A stretch of DNA of 64,000 nucleotides from Metaphire vulgaris (Eukaryota > Annelida > Clitellata > Crassiclitellata > Megascolecidae): positions 21,632,436-21,696,435 of the forward strand of contig CM030832.1 of NCBI GenBank assembly GCA_018105865.1, read 5' to 3'. The position numbers were made by a program, and so were the translations under genes. Of the stretch, positions 62,272 through 64,000 are shown in pieces (position 1 is the stretch's first letter; the number at the start of each line of letters is the position of its first letter). The notes beneath the pieces were generated by a model. It saw nothing but the letters and a program-made list of their open reading frames with translations, was not told the origin of the DNA and searched no databases.

Positions 62272-62567
62272 CTGAAACTATGACATAAGAAACACTTTGA
62301 AATTAGCTGCAGCATAGCAGAATACTTCAAACAAAATATCATTTTCATCAATGGTTCTCACATCAACAGTTGTATATTGTAATACAGCAAAAACCCTCCC
62401 ACACACACACTTAGGTGACCATTGCTCATCTTTCCTGAATTACATTACTATTAATTTTTATTAAAAAATCACAAATATTACACAAAGAATTTTGAGTGTT
62501 CATTAAAAGACTTCACAGTTTATGTCACATAATGAGTTTGCATTTACCTGGATACCCATGTAATCTA

Positions 62568-63584
62568 CACTGTGTCCAGACATAGCTGGCCCCCTAAACT
62601 TTTTGTAATAACAGGCGTAAACTTAAATGGAATTAAATAAAATTTTACATGCTAAAACAGGCACCTACTACTGGCAAAAGTTAGCAGTTTCATGTGAATT
62701 TGATGCAAGATGTCTAAGAAATTAAGTTCTAAATTGACGTCACCCAAATATTCCAGTTGCCTTTTTTTCGTTTACATCAATTTGAGCAATAAAGGCGTTC
62801 ATATGAGATATTCAAGGTGTCTTCATTTCGCTCGATGCATTGGAACAGTCGATCCCGCCACTCATTTACAGTGCTGTCTATTATTCCTTGATCAAAATGG
62901 CCCCACTGCCACTCCTCAATGGGACACTTCTTCAGATGATCAGCATACTGAATCTGGCAGCCGGAGTTGAAGCGTTCCTGCAAAATTCTCCAAATTTCGT
63001 AATCCACAGAATTGAGATCTGGACTATTCGGAGGCCAATGAGCTGGACCAATGAAGTCTGGTGTCTCAGCTGCCAGCAGTGCAGCCATATCACGAGCATG
63101 GTGGGTTGATGCTTTGTCCTGCTGGAAGGTGAAGAATTGTTCGGACACAGAACGAATGGTCGGCAGGAGATGTTCTTTGAGCAGCGTGTTTCGGAAGTAC
63201 TCGCCATTGATCTTTATACCAGGGTCTATGAAAATCAAATTTATGCACCCAAGTTGCGAAACACTGACAGATACCATGAGGGATTTGGAAAACATTGGAT
63301 GTGTACGCAGTAGACTTGGACATCAATAACAATGTCATTTCCCGCCTCACATAAAAAAGTCATAATGGAAAATGAAAGTTTTGACCACTTCAGGGAAAAA
63401 AGTAAAATTTCTAATACGGCTTTGTTGAGTCAAGTGAAATGTAGCATCCTTAACAGTAACAGATGTGAGTACATGCGGATAAAATTTTATGTAATGTGTA
63501 ATTATGTAATTTTATGTAATTCCGTTCAGGTTTACGCCTGTTATTACAAAATGTTTAGTGGGCCAGTTATTTCTGGACACAGTG
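62568..63584 (-). mobile_element. internally deleted Tc1/mariner element
   Basis: The ends are CACTGTGTCCAGACATAG and, inverted, CACTGTGTCCAGAAATAA, similar for about 60 bp, with TA on both sides (62566-62567, 63585-63586). At 1017 bp it is shorter than an autonomous element because the N-terminal half of the transposase is missing. Confidence 0.9.
62777..63340 (-). pseudogene. Tc1/mariner transposase, C-terminal half
   Basis: Encodes FFTFQQDKASTHHARD with the second catalytic Asp, and AHWPPNSPDLNSVDYEIW with the third catalytic position (DDE/D superfamily). The open frame starts near 63340 and is preceded by a stop. The DNA-binding part is absent, so it is not active by itself. Confidence 0.88.
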
Positions 63585-63619
63585 TATGTGTATAAAGCAA
63601 CATTGGCTATTATATAGAT

Positions 63620-64000
63620 TAGGGCTGTGAAAATTAAAGATTAATTAACCAATTAATCGTTAACTTATTTTAACAATTAATTTTTTCATTAATGAGTAAT
63701 CAAGGCCGATGTTTTTTATTGGCCAAGACTGTTCTGTGCATACCAGCAACCTCAGTTCTGTGTAAACGACTATTTAGCTCTGCTGGTTACATTGTTAGTA
63801 AGACACGTTCGTCATTTGAATCAAACACTGCTAATATGTTCTTGTGCTTGCATAGTAGGTTATCTGATGGCATTTGAGCAAGAAAACACTTGTGCTATTT
63901 ACTCTTTTTAACTGAATTTTATGTGAAATATCATATTTTTGTTAATAAATGTAACTATAGAAGTTGTTTTTATTTAATCGTTAATTTCTCAAAAGTTAAC
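63620..64000 (+). mobile_element. hAT element, right end outside the window
   Basis: Begins TAGGGCTGTGAAAATTAAAG and continues with repeated TTAATCGTTAA units. The same units return at 63970-63990, so the right end should be just beyond the window. The candidate duplication to look for is ATATAGAT (63612-63619). It encloses a hAT transposase fragment. Confidence 0.75.
63692..63877 (+). pseudogene. hAT transposase C-terminal dimerisation fragment
   Basis: IPATSVLCKRLFSSAGYIVS followed by KTRSSFESNTANMFLCLHSRL matches the conserved hAT C-terminal dimerisation region (P-TS-SERVFS-AG-IV...R--L...N...FL). Only about 60 residues remain; the DDE core and zinc finger are missing. Confidence 0.88.

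Overview
This is a window of an animal nuclear genome. It has multi-exon genes with GT-AG introns, many microsatellites, LINE and tRNA-derived SINE fragments, and a dense population of nested DNA transposons. The most informative host gene encodes a cytoplasmic intermediate filament (IF) protein. It has a long, lamin-type coil 1B and a lamin tail domain, but no visible nuclear localisation signal and no CaaX box. That combination is typical of protostome (for example spiralian) IF proteins and argues against a chordate. I do not name a species.

Layout. 1-960: decayed transposon-derived coding sequence. 1716-10896 (minus): a syntaxin-6/10 type SNARE gene assembled from 7 confident exons and 1 tentative exon, with introns full of hAT-like elements and a LINE remnant. 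11000-15900: nested repeats, namely a 1.9-kb hAT-like element holding a solo LTR, followed by a diverged relative of that LTR split by a composite hAT-like element that itself carries further insertions. 17014-54686 (plus): the complete IF gene. It has 11 exons and 1947 nt of coding sequence, and the phase closes at every junction to give a 648-residue protein. Its introns hold most of the mobile DNA: a MULE-like element carrying a copied piece of the gene's own exon 2 (intron 2), a 2.7-kb DNA transposon of unknown family with long inverted repeats (intron 2), many small hAT-like MITEs, and a 12.3-kb Ty3/gypsy element with 2.09-kb LTRs. The Ty3/gypsy element sits inside a hAT-like MITE in intron 8. 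Intron 9 holds a 2.35-kb tandem head-to-tail duplication that ends 17 bp before exon 10. 54687-60578: intergenic DNA with LINE and hAT-like repeats. 60579-62271 (minus): an unidentified host gene, tentative model. 62568-63584: a deleted Tc1/mariner element. 63620-end: a hAT element with a transposase C-terminal fragment, cut by the window edge.

The host genes are functionally unrelated (filament assembly; endosome/TGN membrane fusion). The recurring theme is transposon ecology. At least a dozen non-autonomous elements have exact or near-exact 8-bp target duplications. Several share termini close to YAGNGMTGT and carry family-specific tandem arrays just inside their ends. A motif close to ACCTTTTTTGCTTGTCAGG recurs inside several MITE families that otherwise look unrelated.
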